Shown here: in pieces, positions 43,669 through 56,574 of the stretch
How the letters are laid out: the number at the start of each line of letters is the position of its first letter
How positions within the stretch are numbered: the stretch's first letter is position 1
Program-made: the position numbers and the translations under genes
From: Symsagittifera roscoffensis
Lineage: Eukaryota; Xenacoelomorpha; Acoela; Convolutidae
Length of the DNA stretch: 64,000 nucleotides
Assembly: GCF_963678635.1 (NCBI RefSeq)
Contig: NC_087062.1
Location: 62,001 to 126,000 of the forward strand
Direction: 5' to 3'
The notes under the pieces: generated by a model
Databases searched by the model: none
Seen by the model: only the letters and a program-made list of their open reading frames with translations
Told to the model about the DNA's origin: nothing

Positions 43669-44733
43669 TAATCCACCACCACCAAAACAGTCCCCACCAA
43701 CATCTTCCCAGGAAAGTCCAGTAACACCTACAACTACCAAAAATCCCCAAATATCGACACGCATTCCTTTTCAAGATTACCCATACAATTTTGAAGAACG
43801 ACACGCAAGGTTATCTGAACCATTAGAACCAGTTAATTGACAAGCACTTTTAAGCGAACCAACATATAATTAATATCCCACCTTACAAAAAGATCTCAAT
43901 CGATTAAGACACATTAGTCAAAATCAAATTACACTCAAAATAAACAGACAAATTTTACATCCAAGACGAAATAGAAATTTTCAAAGTACCTCAGAATTTT
44001 CTAGCAGTACATTACCAGATACAACTACACTTGCTTCACAACAAAGCATTTCAAATATCCCATCAGACTATCTAGGTTCAACCCCAACATCAGAACAAAT
44101 CCGTGAAAATCCTTTTAACCCCCCAGACACCACGGAACGACCACCATATTGGACAACACACTCATATACCCAAGGTGAACCCAATTTAGTGAATGAACCA
44201 ATAGATATTTCTTCTGATACAACATTATCATCCCTGCCAGAAACACTCTCATTTCCATCAACACTATCTATAAGTCAAATATCACCATCATTTTTCCCCT
44301 AAATTTCCCAAACAACCTTGACGCTAGATACCCAGAACAATCATCGTCAAATATCCCTCTACGGTTAGATTGGAACACTTTCGTAGCACCTCTCCCACTA
44401 CTTGGACAACATCAAGAAAGTAGCCGACTCCACAGTTGGGCACTAAATAGACTACGGTATAGACAAGATATCCACAAAGATATTCAAGAACACAATATTC
44501 CAACACTTCAACAAAATATTCTCCAATTAAAGTTGGAAATCACAGTTAGACTTAATAATATTGTTCAACACCATTTTCCCCTAAGTCCACCAAATATAAC
44601 AGCTCAATCACTACCTCCCCATTTATAACAACTGAAGCTATATATATAACCACGACAGATACACCAAAAACACAATTGGATATATCACAGTTTTTAACCC
44701 TTACTCAGGATTATCATACACATGTAGACTTTA
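43669..44733 (+). pseudogene. ORF-A, copy 3
   Basis: Diverged copy (about 80% nucleotide match). The Pro/Ser-rich N-terminal region carries an internal deletion around 43995 relative to copies 1 and 2. The C-terminal domain is readable, including LDWNTFVAP, the conserved HSWALNRLRYRQDIH motif and LQLKLEITVRLNNIV. The differences from copy 1 in this domain are mainly third-position or conservative, which suggests past selection on the protein. The TAA at 44731-44733 is at the equivalent place. Confidence 0.55.
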
Positions 44734-47279
44734 AAGATAATTACATTTCAACACCTCCTTTTTCTACTTTTTTCAGAAAATACATATCCATCTCCTCGCA
44801 CCACAGCACAGGATTTATTAATAACACACTATGATTGTAAAGAAAACGAACAAAAAACGCTACACAAATATGCTATAAACAAAGTAACAAAATGCGAATC
44901 AGAACAACAATCTATAGGAATTACAAATGTAATAGCAACATTATACTCAAAAGCCCGAGCAACAACACTTACAGGTTATAAAATTACAGCGACATTTTTC
45001 AAAAAGAAATTACATTGCTCACGAGTCTCGAATGGTAAGAGAAACCGACTCGATCACGAATCTTTCTAGCAAAGTACTATAGAAAGACTTTTACATCCAA
45101 AATCCAACGATTGTAAGAACTAACTACTCAGATTAAACTTAACAAAGAATAAAAACTCAAACTGAAAAATAGTAAACTTTCAAGTTTTTACCGAACCCGT
45201 ACATCAAGCAGAACTTGAACGATATCAAGGACATATTAAATTAGACAAAAGATACCCATACAATGGCGCACACGGACGACTAACTTATGATATTCACCAT
45301 AACCACTGGATACCACTTATTGGAATAAATAATCCTTCAAACTGCAAAGCAGATACAAAAAATAATGGATACCAAGAAAAAATGTTTTTTGACTGGAAAA
45401 TACAACTTGAAAAAATACAACTCACACGAGATTTAAAAGATAACACCATAATTTATAAAAGAATCAGACTACCTTGTAAAAACGACCAAGGCTATTGTAA
45501 TCCTACAACAAGGACACAAGCAACAATTGCTTGGTTTCCCGAAGACACTTGTACAACATTTCAAGTAGCAAAAATACACGCCTGATTGTTAAAAGTTCTT
45601 GAAAAAAAATTTCATTGAATCCATTCCATATGAAAAAGTCAACCCAGCTCGAAAAAGACAACACAGTATTAAATTCAGAAACTTTCATAATATAGAAAAT
45701 AAATTGACACGTTTTCAAGTCTATCACGAAACAGAATTTGCGTGTAAAAATAAAAATCCACTCTTTAAAACACAATACTCCGAAATACTTGTCACATGAA
45801 ACAATAAAATATAATCCCTATGCAACAGTTCAACCTATAAACGAAGGCACATCATACATCCAACTAAACCTTCTTGAAAACGCAGGAAACTCCGGTGGAA
45901 AACTAAAACCACACGGCACTGAAAGCACACGATTACACGAATTATCACTAATGAATAGTACCTATTTTGGCGCAATACATTATGACAATCTTTTAGCATT
46001 GAAATTAGACTACACAATTAGTAGAATTTTCCAAGAAATGTCACTTTCTGAATTAGAAACACTACATCAGCTATGTGAATTAGAAAGAACTCAGATTTTA
46101 CAACCACTCGCACTAGCAGTTCTAAATTTACCCTACGCAGGACATTTGTTATCCGGAAAGAGTTCAAACTTCCTTTATGGTTTTATACTTGCACCAAAAA
46201 GGTATCACCATTATATGTTTTTGAAGATAAACGTTGTTAGAAAAGAATTCCGATATTCTATAAAAATAAAAGTACAATTCGTCGATACACTTTCAAGACA
46301 AAATTTTGGGATACTGCAGTCCCATTTGGATCAGAAAACAGCCACAACGTCGCACAACTAAATCCCGACGAAGAAATATATTACCTACTTACACCCTACC
46401 CTACACTAATGCAGCCATTAAAAAAGTTTTCACCAGAAAGTATTCGAGCTATTGCTCGCACTCCCAATATCGATTAACAATCGATAGGAAAAAATTCTAA
46501 ATCAGACATACAACATCACATTAGAGCACAACAATTTCAAGAACTACTAACACAAATGGACACTATACAACGGCAATCGATAGATCAAAATTTAAGAAAA
46601 CTTGCAGAAACTGCAGGATTCTCCGACATTTATACACCAGACTACGGCGGATATTTTAAAGATATCAAGGACTACATATATTTAAACGGTGAAAAATATA
46701 GACTACAAGATATTTCACCTATAATTATTTTTAGCTTTGTAATTTTAAAGAACGAAACTCCTGCCTTTCTAGGATGGCCATATTACATCTTAGAAAGACT
46801 GACTATCTTATACGCTATGTTAACTTTATTGGATTTCTTTTCTCATTACTAAAAGGAATCTATAATACATGCGCAATACATACACAAGTAAACCGACAAG
46901 CAGGCGTAGCACGCATGTTATTTGCAAGATTTTTTGGAATATTTTCATCATCAATAAAAAAATACTCTTAGATGCACAAAGAATATAATACAAAACTATC
47001 CACAAAACCAAACACATATGAAAAAGGACATAGTTATACAAATACATCACCTACAGCACCACATTTACCAAATCTACCTCAAAACCATCCATTATCATTA
47101 GTTTCCCGAAATTTTAGAAATCTAGCAATCACGAACCCTCCAAATTTTTTGACCAAATACAAAACAAAGCCCCAAAACATATAGTAACGCAACACCCGCA
47201 AAATGACAATACATATGAACAACTTATTGAACAACCCCATACCACCACTTTTCAATCACAAAATAATCAATTTTTCTAG
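44722..47279 (+). pseudogene. Envelope-like glycoprotein gene, copy 3 (heavily broken)
   Basis: Same order of parts as copies 1 and 2, but the initiating ATG is followed directly by TAG. Readable fragments cover 45382-45585, 45599-45799, 45738-46361, 46556-46852 and 46774-46971. The membrane-spanning segment is at about 46800-46865, and the stop TAG is at 47277-47279, seven bases before the ORF-C start. About 40 codons around the CY motif are deleted near 46250 relative to the others. The stop that copies 1 and 2 share at the equivalent of 2590 is not present here, so it arose after this copy split off. Confidence 0.58.
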
Positions 47280-47285
47280 CCCACG

Positions 47286-48738
47286 ATGAGCAGACAAATT
47301 GGATCCCTCCATCGCTCAAATTCCCACCCTGCCAACCTCCAAAGTCCAATCCCCATTATCTCACGTTTTGCTTTTCCGCCACCTGATTCACCACAAATTA
47401 ATACATCATCAGGCGAAAATTCTGATGCTAAATCAGACATCTGAGTTTTTCAGACAATATCACAATTTAATAACTCCGAGATAGAAACTGCCGACGAAAT
47501 CCCAGATTCCGAACCACCCCCTTCTACCAATACCCAGACCAACTCTTCAACCTTTTCAAAACCCCCTTTCGACCCATTCAGCCTCAACACCAATTTACAT
47601 CCCCCTCCACTCCTTCTCATCTTTCAGAAACATCCACTAGTACTAACCGAGATTATAGAATTTTTAAACACAAATTCCCGTATCACCGGTTCGCATTCAA
47701 ACCCTGCACCACCCGAGAATATAGTAACCATCCAGACCACACCAATATTGCAAATTATCCTCAAGTAACCCTGCCCTGTTTTCCACAATATATCTTAAAC
47801 CAATTCGACTCTTACCCTGAACCAAATAATTTTGTAGATGAACATGTATTAATACCCACACCTCATTGGACCACTTTTTACAATTTTACCAATCCCCATG
47901 CTTTACCACGCCATAACACCACACATGATATTGAAAGGAATAAAAGCAAATTATTCAGACTAACCAAGATCAATTTCTTGACGACGACCGTTTTGCAAAC
48001 CCACAATTAACAGAACAAATTTTCATCAAAACATCCTACTTAATCAAACTTAACATTTTAGATAAAAAGCATGATCACATTATATCAGAAGCACTATCCG
48101 ATATTCAGGCATACGAAACATTTTATGACAAATTTCAACTATTTTCACTAGCCTTTCGTTTTCTTTCTTCAAAAGAACGTGATTTGCACTGTTTCCACGA
48201 CATCATGTTGCGAACTAAACAAACGCACACCTACACTGATTATCGTTTTATACAAAAATCATTATGATTTACACACACCATCACGACAACCCCACCACAG
48301 ATTTCAGTTTATTAATTCTAAATACACCTCACCATTTTTCCTATACTTCACAAACTATAATAAAAATACTAACCTCCAAGACATCCTCCGAAACTACGAC
48401 CCAATCACCAAGATGTAGATATTCGTTTCCTCACTAAGACCTTCAATGAAGAAGAATCCCGACACTGATTAATCCCGCATGAATACATTTAACCTATAGA
48501 AATACCCATATTAGAATTCATTCAAAACGCTAAACACAATCATTAAATTTACAATCTAATCCAGAACACACCTCATGAATTTGCAGTAGGCACCGAAGAA
48601 CTAAAAACCATAAAAGCACTTCGATTGCCTTGGCCATTGCTGCAAACTAAAAATATCATACGCATACTAGCCAAATTACTAACAACATCAGATCTTATTC
48701 ACGACATTTTTCCACACGGCTTCTTACCAGACCTTTAG
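47286..48738 (+). pseudogene. ORF-C, copy 3
   Basis: ATG at 47286 (MSRQIGSLHRSNSHPANLQ), matching copy 2. The Ser/Pro-rich N-terminal region is shorter (a deletion of about 150 bp near 47620). The middle domain has HWTTFYNFTNPHALP, then DDDRFANPQLTEQIF and a long readable stretch ISEALSDIQAYETFYDKFQL. The C-terminal part (48160-48738) is in several frames and ends HGFLPDL with TAG at 48736-48738. This copy gives the clearest view of the C-terminal end of ORF-C and shows that the stop is directly at the intron donor. Confidence 0.55.
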
Positions 48739-48812
48739 GTAAATATAAATTTGCATAATTTAGTACTGACTATTTCAAATTTTAACCCAACAATTTTTTA
48801 TCATTCTTTTAG
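48739..48812 (+). other. Spliceosomal-type intron at the end of ORF-C, copy 3
   Basis: 74 nt with donor TTTAG|GTAAATATAA, branch-like TACTGAC (48764-48770) and acceptor TTCTTTTAG|TC. Intron body sequence is strongly diverged from copies 1 and 2, while donor, branch and acceptor are kept. Confidence 0.7.
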
Positions 48813-50326
48813 TCTTCACACCATGATCACCTGCAACAAGAGAAAAATCAAATCAAATTTCAAACTCTTTAAATTATAATAAACTCTATTAACTCTTCAG
48901 CACTAAATGATGCAGTAAAATTCATAAACAAAGTAGTAAATTTATCTATAAGCTATTTCCCCAAAAGTAGTCAAGTTAAATACGATGAAAATAAATTTAA
49001 AATTTCAGACTCCCATAAAGCAGTAAAATCCAGTTTCTAAGTAGTAAATTTATCAAAAAAGAAGAAAGCGGTACAAACCTTTTATATCTTTTCATTTACT
49101 CGCACAAGAATTCTATCCAAAATCGCACAGCTCGCCCACGAAGAATTGTTTAAAATAATGATTTCAAGTTTTAAGTTTTCACTAACAACAACTCAAACAA
49201 GCGATAACACGTTTCCAACTTTTTTTAACCCGGTTGGAAAGGAATTATATAATAATCTAAGCTAACCAACGCAACTTACTAAACACCATAAATCTCAAAA
49301 TAACAGCATGACTAAGAAAAGAAAACCCATGTTACCCAATCCGGATTAAACCAGCTTAAAACTGGATAATTCATTCTTTTGAAGACTATTACCACGTCTA
49401 AGAAAAAAATAATAAAACACCAAAAAGTCGCAAGACAAACACAAATCAAAAAACAATTTGATTTCTGATAAAAGAAAACAACCAAAGTAACAAAAGTGAA
49501 AACCAGAAAAAAAACACAAAATAAAACGTTAGCACAAAACAGGACCTCTCAAGGGAACATCATGAAATCATACTCCCACACCTGGCCTAACCCACCAGAG
49601 AGGACGTCCTGAGCATGCTCTATAGCCGGCCTAACCCCCAGTGCTACATCCACGCTTTGTGACCACACTCTATTTTTAACAAAAGGAACTCAAGGGTGAG
49701 TAACTCTTTAAAATAACTAAACTAAAACTAAAACGCTTCTGCGAAAACAATTACCCAAAATCATAACTAAAAAACTAAATGAACAAAACTTTTAAAATAA
49801 AATAGTATAATGCAGTATATAGATCATACAAAACTACAAAAACGAACATCCAAAGACTAGATGACCCATCACACTTGACCTACAGAATGGCTAAACACAA
49901 CCGACATGCCGCTCACAATCACGACTCAAAGGATTTAGAGTACGACTTGACTTCGCAGAAAAGGACTTCAGACCAATGATCACCTCGATGTTCAAGTATA
50001 CGTACAGATCCGAGTTACAAAGCATTCCCTCCAAACACGATCTTCACGCCATTCCCAGACGAGAATGAAACACAGCCAGTTCTCTACGAAAGCAGAACAA
50101 ACAATCATAGCAAACCATTTTGTAATCAGATTGATTTCGTTGGCGGTCCTAGTCTTTGTCAAACGAGTGCTAAACAACTTCATATCCATGAATCCAGCTT
50201 CATGGAGCGTTCTTCTTTATGAGGAACCAAATCAAAAAATGATGTTCGCCAAATACCTACGATCATCATCCACCCTTCAATTACAGAAAGAAGATAAAAT
50301 CAAAAACTCTGTAAACCCCGGATGGG
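48813..50326 (+). other. 3' tail of the element, copy 3
   Basis: About 1.5 kb, diverged from copies 1 and 2. Contains the conserved block at 49574-49665, CCCGGTTGGAA at about 49230 (also at 6519 and 14497), and the frame 50065-50421 (118 codons) that runs into the LTR. Ends with GGATGGG immediately before LTR-E. Confidence 0.5.
49574..49665 (+). promoter_or_regulatory. Conserved block with repeated GGCCTAACCCACC, copy 3
   Basis: TGGCCTAACCCACCAGAGAG and the following GACGTCCTGAGC are identical to copies 1 and 2. The second 13-mer is changed to GGCCTAACCCCCAG. The central palindrome is GAGCATGCTC. Confidence 0.45.
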
Positions 50327-50738
50327 TGGAACCAGATCTAAACTACATTTTATTATTGGTTATAAATTGGATATTTTATCACTATAAAATATTTAAAATT
50401 AACCAATCAAGATCTATCTAACTAACAACCCACTTATTTGTAAGTGCTGAAATTACTTGTAATTTTAGCACCAGAGAGATTTGAATTTAACTTAGAAATT
50501 AGTTACCTCTCCAAGAGAACTTCAGCAGCCGCAATAAAACCAGTATACTCTAGATCTATTGAGCCTAGCAGAGACTATTTAAACACCCTGAGACTAGTAG
50601 ATAAAAGAGTAAGATTAGGATCGGTATTAGACTAAGAAGTTGTACGAATCTATCCGGCCGAAAATAAGATAGCGTGACGAACAGACGGTGTAACCTATCC
50701 GAAACTACTCTATGAGTTAGACTTAAAAACACAAATCA
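50327..50738 (+). repeat. LTR-E (3' LTR of element D)
   Basis: 412 bp, TGGAACCAGATC to ACAAATCA, aligned along its full length with LTR-D. It is preceded by the same GTAAACCCCGGATGGG as LTR-A. Confidence 0.88.
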
Positions 50739-52217
50739 GTTTTTTTTACTTTTTTTTTCCATACCAGTGCCAGACCATTATTTTCACTGTTGAAATAATA
50801 ATATCGCCTTCTAGCGCGAATTGTTTTTTTTCGCCAATGAAAACGTGAATTCTTGTTGGACTGAAGCAAAACCTCATTTTTTTGTAAAAAATTTCAATGT
50901 CAACCATTTCTTCAAAAACAATGACTGGTAGCAGTGGTAAGCCCATTGTAAGCAGTTGACAATTTTTTCGAGATACCATATTCGCATTTTCTTCAAAAAT
51001 TTTTTATGTTGCAATCATATGATTACCCGCGTTTTTTTCTGGAAGGCGCCTTAGACATAGCTGACCCTTTTTTATATTTTCTCTGATAATTTCATTTTAC
51101 TCTTTAGTTTTGGCCATTCTGAAATATCTTTGACAATTTGCTCACAAGACTGGAGGTTTTATTATTTTGAAAATCTTGATAAAATTGGAGCCTTTTCAAC
51201 CTGAATGCAGTAAATGACTCGATCAATTAGGTTTGGTTTCGGGTTTCAAGCTACTGATATGATTCAAAATTTTTCAACATCTTGACATTTTTCCTCCTTG
51301 AACTGAAGCAGTTTTGGAAACTTTTTTAAAAGAATGAAAAGCTTATGAGCACTACAACTATTTTCCACAAGTTTGATTGAGTATTTTTTTTAGATTTGCA
51401 TTTAAATTATTGCGAAATTTCTAGTATCGGCATACTATTTCCTTGAACCCGTCAACAAGATAATAAATTTAGTTTTCGGTAAGGAGTTGTGTTGGTTGAA
51501 TTTTTTATTGAATTTTTCCAATAAAATAGCATTTAAAATTTTCAAAAAATAAATAATTTTCTAGAAATTAGGGCAAAATGAGATCAATTTCTCTGGTGAA
51601 GTTTTTCTGCATTTTTCACAGTTTTTGAAAAACTGTTGGTTCATCTTTAGAATTTTTAGGTCGCGTTTTCAATGGTTTTTGGATTTGTAAGAAAAAGAGC
51701 ATGAAATTTTATAATAAAAAATGGTTTTCACTTCGTTTATTTCGATATAAAGTAATAATTGTCTTTTTTAAACAAAATGCGACAACTTTTTCAAGTTTAT
51801 TTTCAAGAATCGATATCATTTAACAAAATTGAAACAGATGCAGAAAACAATTCATTTTTTTAACAAGATGGGAAACCTATAAAATTCTTTTTACATTGCG
51901 AAAATTTTTCAATCCTGTAAGCAAAATACAGAATTGTTTTTAAATTTTGAGCAAGATCCGAAAACACTTCAAATTTTTGTAACCATAGGCAAAAACTGTT
52001 TCAAGTTTTCAGCAAGATGTGAAAGAAAAACATTTATTTTTTGTGACGTGAAAAAAATGACGGATCCCGTTTTAGATCTGCAGCCAGCTGGTATTTTCTA
52101 GTGATCATTTCAAGTTTTGCACTTATTTCCATATTCAATATCTAATTTGAAAAAAAAAGTTATAAAAAAAAATACAAAACATGAAGTCAACCTCTTGAAA
52201 CAAAACAGAAACTTCAA
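50739..52217. other. Intergenic AT-rich DNA with one possible exon
   Basis: Mostly T- and A-rich sequence without repeats of the families above. One minus-strand frame, 50979-50746 (77 codons, MVSRKNCQLLTMGLPLLP, VDIEIFYKKMRF), has protein-like composition and could be an exon fragment. No splice sites support it strongly. Nothing else is seen. Confidence 0.4.
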
Positions 52218-52521
52218 TCAAACAGCTGCCGAACAGCAGGAGAAGAGTCTTTTTGTCCAGAAACGCGAATCCTTCCTTGATTTCTGACTGATCGGCCTGC
52301 TTCTGCTCCAACTTTTCATAAAACTCTGTTTTCTTTTTGAGCTATCAGCATTTTGGTGCTTGTTACGCATCCTGTGCTCGATTATCATGTGGTCCCCATC
52401 CCACCTGACTATCCAACGACCAATATAAACCTGCTCCATCGAGTACGCCTTCAACCAGGTTCCGCGCGCAATTTTAAAAAAGATGTTCCCAATTATGCGC
52501 CTTACTGCTCCACGAACGTGA
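52218..52521 (-). pseudogene. Possible host exon fragment
   Basis: The minus-strand open region starts after an acceptor-like TTTGCAG at about 52522. The first part reads IHVRGAVRRIIGNIFFKIARG and VYIGRWIVRWDGDHMIIEHR; the second part makes better sense in the next frame (KKTEFYEKLEQKQADQSEI, FAFLDKKTLLLLFGS), suggesting a frame change near 52330. GC content is higher than the surroundings. Not recognised; it could be a gene fragment or an old transposon piece. Confidence 0.3.
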
Positions 52522-53279
52522 ATACTGCAAACATTTAAGCTTTTGGTGCACCATATTTCATTTCACTGTCGCTCAACAATTTACTGCCATTAAAGTGACA
52601 GTTCTGTATGAAATCCATTGGAGATGGACTTACCCTTTCCTCTTCCTAGCTACTCGTATTCTTAAAAAAAAAAAGTATACCGGTGTTATTTCAAATGTTC
52701 AGGACATTGGAGTAGCTAAAAAGTCAGTTTACTACAGTTTTTCACCATATTTGGGGGCCGAGCCTCCGATTCCGTGCTTTTTCTGTAATAAAGTCGTTAT
52801 ACTCCCAATTCGTGGCACGGGAGGGTACTGCTCCTTCCTTCTTCCCCACTGAAGCATCCTTTCAGTCTATGGTCTCCAATTGGTTGTCTTATCGTGCGCG
52901 ATCGTCACGATAAGAGACTTCGTTTTTCTTCTATATTTTCGACCGCCTGTCACTAGCAATTTCCGCTGTTGTTCTGAACACGTGTCTTACACAGTGTTTT
53001 ACAAAGGTTAAAAAATTTCGGTCGGGTTTAAATAGATAAATATACTCACCTATGCTCTCTATATATATTTTTATAAAGCATCAATTAAAAATCTCATTGT
53101 TATTTAGCAACTGCAACAACTTAACGATTCTCAAAGCCTGGTTTAATTAAACTACAACAAAACCAAAAATTTAACAGTTTCAATAATCGAGCTTAGTTGA
53201 TTGGTATAAGTTTTTGGCACACAAAGACAATCAAGTTTCTCTGCCTGTCTCTTCATTTCAATCTCGTGTCACATCCTCA
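52522..53279. other. Intergenic DNA 3' of the gag fragment
   Basis: A plus-strand frame at 52595-52852 has no recognised features. This interval is where pol of the minus-strand retrotransposon would be expected, but none of its motifs is present, so the element was truncated after gag. Confidence 0.45.
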
Positions 53280-55302
53280 TCTTCACTCCATTGCCTCTTG
53301 CTCCTGTTCTCCTGCTTCACTGTCCTCTAGGACTTTCTTCAACTTGTCAACAGAGTGAAATGGCCCTCTTGATTGCAGAAAAATTACCTCGTGTCTATCA
53401 TAAGGATCAAGCCACTGTAAAAATCGTGTTCTTCTGTTTGACTCATGTCTTCTTCGTCTGGCGCATATCCCAAGCTTTTCATACCTTGCTTGTATGGTGT
53501 ACAATCCGCTACGTTACTGTCCGCCGAACCGCAGTTTGCGCATGACCTTCGTTTGTCCATGTCGTCTCTAGGTTTGTACCATGACGACCTTTGTTGTTGG
53601 CTTCCCCTTGCATGTTTCTGTTTTCTGAGAATGAGTACTTCTTCAGTTTCATTAACATATTTTCCCTTGACTTTTGCCTCAACTCCTCTGGGTTGGTGCG
53701 TTGTCCTTCGATAGCGTGTAATATGTTGCCAACGTTGTTCTCAAGTCATCACTCATCACTCCATTGATGAACTGTGAAGCGATGCTAAAGTTTTTTCTGT
53801 TGATCGATTCCTCTGGATCGCTTCTCCTCCTCAAGCTCTCAATATCACCCACTTATCGATCAATCGGCTCGTCATTTCTTTGTCTATTTTTTTCGAACCT
53901 CATCATTGCGTGATGACTCTTCATACCCGATCCAAATTGATTCAACGATACCTCGAATATCATGTCTGCAGTGTCACGCTCCTCCTCCTTCTTTGCCACC
54001 ACACACTTCAGTGGTGTTCCCTCTAGGTTGCTTAGTATCGCCGTGCAGGCCTGCCTCTCATCGTTCAAGTTGTCTTGTTCTAGTCTCATTACTTGAACCC
54101 AGGTATCATTGCAACCATCTGAATCGTGCTTGAATTCCTTAGGTTTTTGAAGGTTTTCCGGGATTTGCCACTGCCTCTGTCAGTTTCTGTCTGTGTTCCT
54201 AGTTTCGAATGCTTCACGCGTCCTGTTCATCCTTTCCCAGGTACTGGCCCAACTCATGGCATCCGTTTGTACACCCGTATGTGATCCTGAGTCCTCTGAC
54301 GTCCTCGTTGAGTTAGAGGCTCCCACGTTCATCCTTGTCCCTCCTGACGCCATGGTTTTATCAATCCGTGTTATTGGTGGAGGTTCCCGTTTCTTTCGTT
54401 GTAGTTCCACGAAGTCGACTCTAGTTCCGGATAGTTTTTCCACCACTATTTTATCTTGGGCTATGGAATTTCTCGAGAGTACATCCAATTTGGAATGTTG
54501 GGTCGCAGAACTTTCTGCTTCTTCCTTGCTCATTGTGTCCTTTCTAGGCTCTAGATTCAACAGCTTTTCACTCAGTGTCGTATCTTTTCTTCATTTCTAC
54601 CATATCTACCTTTATATGCTTCTCGTTTAAGTCGTTTCTACTTTGTCCACCATCTGCTGCAATTTTTTTATCCGTTGCACTCGCCAGGACAAAGTAGTTT
54701 TCTATGTTCTTATTCTTATTGTGCCGTACTTCCTTTTCCAGCTCTTGGCGGTCTTCCTCGCTGCATTTCAGCTTCTTGTCGATTTGCTCCAATTTGGTCA
54801 TCAAGTCGCCCAGCTCAAGTGAAGTTGTTTTTGATTCCATGCTTTGATTGTCTTGGTTGGCCGTTGCTCCTTGTGTGACCTGCTCTTCACCTTGTTTAGC
54901 TTCTGCTGTTAATGTGGAAACTGTTCCAATCAATTTGCCTTTCTCGGTCGTTGGTATTATTTCCTCTTTCTCTTTTGGTTTTAATCCGACCATCGCTGCA
55001 ATCTTCTCTGTGAACGACGTTCTTTTTGTTTGAGAATCGTCTTTTATCGTTGCCGGCGTGTTGTTTGTTGTTTCGTCTACATTGCCTATTGGTGAGAACT
55101 CTATTGTTTTCTTCTCCTGTTCTTCTGCATCTGCCATTGGTATTGATTCCGTCGTCTTTTTTTCCGTCGGATCAATACTCTGATCTGGTGTCTCAAGATC
55201 GGTTTCTCTAGCCGGTGCAGTCGGTTCTTCCATTGCTTTCTCCTTGACCTTCTGTTCCTTTATGCTTCTTGTATTGACCTTGTTCACTGAAATGTTCTTC
55301 AT
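53280..55302 (-). pseudogene. gag: gag of a nematode LTR retrotransposon (array unit 1 plus downstream part)
   Basis: The N-terminal part (55302-54568) is Glu/Lys/Thr-rich and coiled-coil-like (LMTKLEQIDKKLKCSEEDRQELEKEV). The middle (54560-54180) has KIVVEKLSGTRVDFVELQRKKREPPP. The capsid-like part is at 54089-53853 (ACTAILSNLEGTPLK, MIFEVSLNQFGSGM). Nucleocapsid knuckle 1 lies at 53501-53542 (CANC...VADC, the usual His replaced), followed by MKSLGYAPDEEDMSQTEEHDFYSGLI. Knuckle 2 is at about 53355-53390 (FFCNQEGHF; its first Cys is a stop). This paired-knuckle arrangement is typical, from memory, of Gag in Caenorhabditis elements. Stops and frame changes (54568, 54180, 53853) make it a pseudogene. 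Confidence 0.7.
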
Positions 55303-55550
55303 TACTTTCGGATTTATTGGTGTCTGTTTCTTTTGCGTTGCAATCTGGTCATGCTTTAATCCTGCTCCCTTTCTTTCAGTTATCGATACCCGTTTCTCTT
55401 AATGATTTTGATATTACAATTTTCTTTATTTACAATTTTGATATTTACAAGTCCCTACTGTAAAATATAATTGAAAGTATCAGAAAACTCCTTAATTTTT
55501 TTAACAATAAAACACTCTAATTAGCCTAAATCAGTTTCGAGTCTAAAAAT

Positions 55551-56326
55551 TCAACAATTTGTGATCTCTAGATTCAACAACTTTTCACTCACGGTGTTGT
55601 GTCTTTTCTTCATTTCCACCATTTCTACCTTGATATGTTTCTCTCGCTCTTTGTGGGTCGTTTCTACTTTGTCCGCCATCTGCTGCAATTTTTCCTCCGT
55701 CGCCCTTGCCAGGACAAAGTATTTTTCTAGGTTCTCATTCTTATTGTGTCGTACTTCCTTTTTCAGCTCTTGACGGTCTGCCTCGCTGCATTCCAGCTTC
55801 ATGTCGATTTGCTCCAATTTTGCCACCAAGTCGCCCAGCTCAAGTGAAATTTTTTTGATTCCATGCTTTGATTGTCTTGGTTGGCCGTTGCTCCTTGTGT
55901 GACCTGCTCTTCACCTTGTTTAGCTTCTGCTGTTAATGTGGAAACTGTTCCAATCAATTTGCCTTTCTCGGTCGTTGGTATTAACTCCTCTTTCTCTTTT
56001 GGTTTTAATCCGACCATCGCTGCAATCTTCTCTGTGAACGACGTTCTTTTTGTTTGAGAATCGTCTTTTATTGTTGCCGGCGTGTTGTTTGTTGTTTCGT
56101 CTACATTGCCTATTGGTGAGAACTCTATTGTTTTCTTCTCCTGTTCTTCTGCATCTGCCATTGGTATTGATTCCGTCGTCTTTTTTTCCGTCCGATCAAT
56201 ACTCTGATCTGGTGTCTCAAGATCGGTTTCTCTAGCCGGTGCAGTCGGTTCTTCCATTGCTTTCTCCTTGACATTCTGTTCCTTTATGCTTCTTGTATTG
56301 ACCTTGTTCACTGAAATGTTCTTCAT
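55551..56326 (-). pseudogene. gag N-terminal repeat, unit 2
   Basis: Same 258-codon segment as units 3 and 4, broken by a frameshift at an extended T-run near 55845 (the other units have a shorter run). After the break the coiled-coil part (MKLECSEADRQELKKEVRHN, ATEEKLQQMADKVETTHKER) is open to 55551. Confidence 0.7.
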
Positions 56327-56574
56327 TACCTTCGGATTTATTGGTGTCTGTTTCTTTTGCGTTGCAATCTGGTCATGCTTTAATCCTGCTCCCTTTCTTT
56401 CAGTTATCGATACCCGTTTCTCTTAATGACTTTTACAATACAATTTTCTTTATTTACAATTTTGATATTTACAAGTCCCTACTGTAAAATACAATTGAAA
56501 GTATTAGAAAACTCCTTATATTTTTTAACAATAAAACACTCTAATTAGCCTAAATCAGTTTCGAGTCTAAAAAG

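Larger units (their letters stand above)
35391..50738 (+). mobile_element. Giant LTR element D: gag-pol plus envelope and accessory genes, both LTRs present
   Basis: About 15.3 kb from LTR-D to LTR-E in one orientation (about 16.4 kb if counted from LTR-C). Order: LTR, PBS, Arg-rich leader ORF, pre-gag ORF, gag, [deleted nucleocapsid and protease], RT, RNase H, integrase with GPY/F module, spacer, membrane peptide, ORF-A, envelope-like gene, ORF-C, intron, 3' tail, LTR. Only this copy shows that the two halves seen separately at 1-16012 and 17451-26688 belong to one element family. No perfect target-site duplication flanks it (CAGTAA before LTR-D, GTTTTT after LTR-E; GTTAT before LTR-C is close). 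LTR-D and LTR-E differ at roughly one position in ten. Confidence 0.88.

Noticed and set aside
35391-50738. Perfect target-site duplication for element D
   Set aside because: The five bases on either side do not match (AGTAA versus GTTTT); GTTAT before LTR-C matches four of five, not enough to claim.
50746-50979. Small minus-strand gene next to LTR-E
   Set aside because: Composition is protein-like, but no start, splice or family evidence; mentioned only within the intergenic entry.
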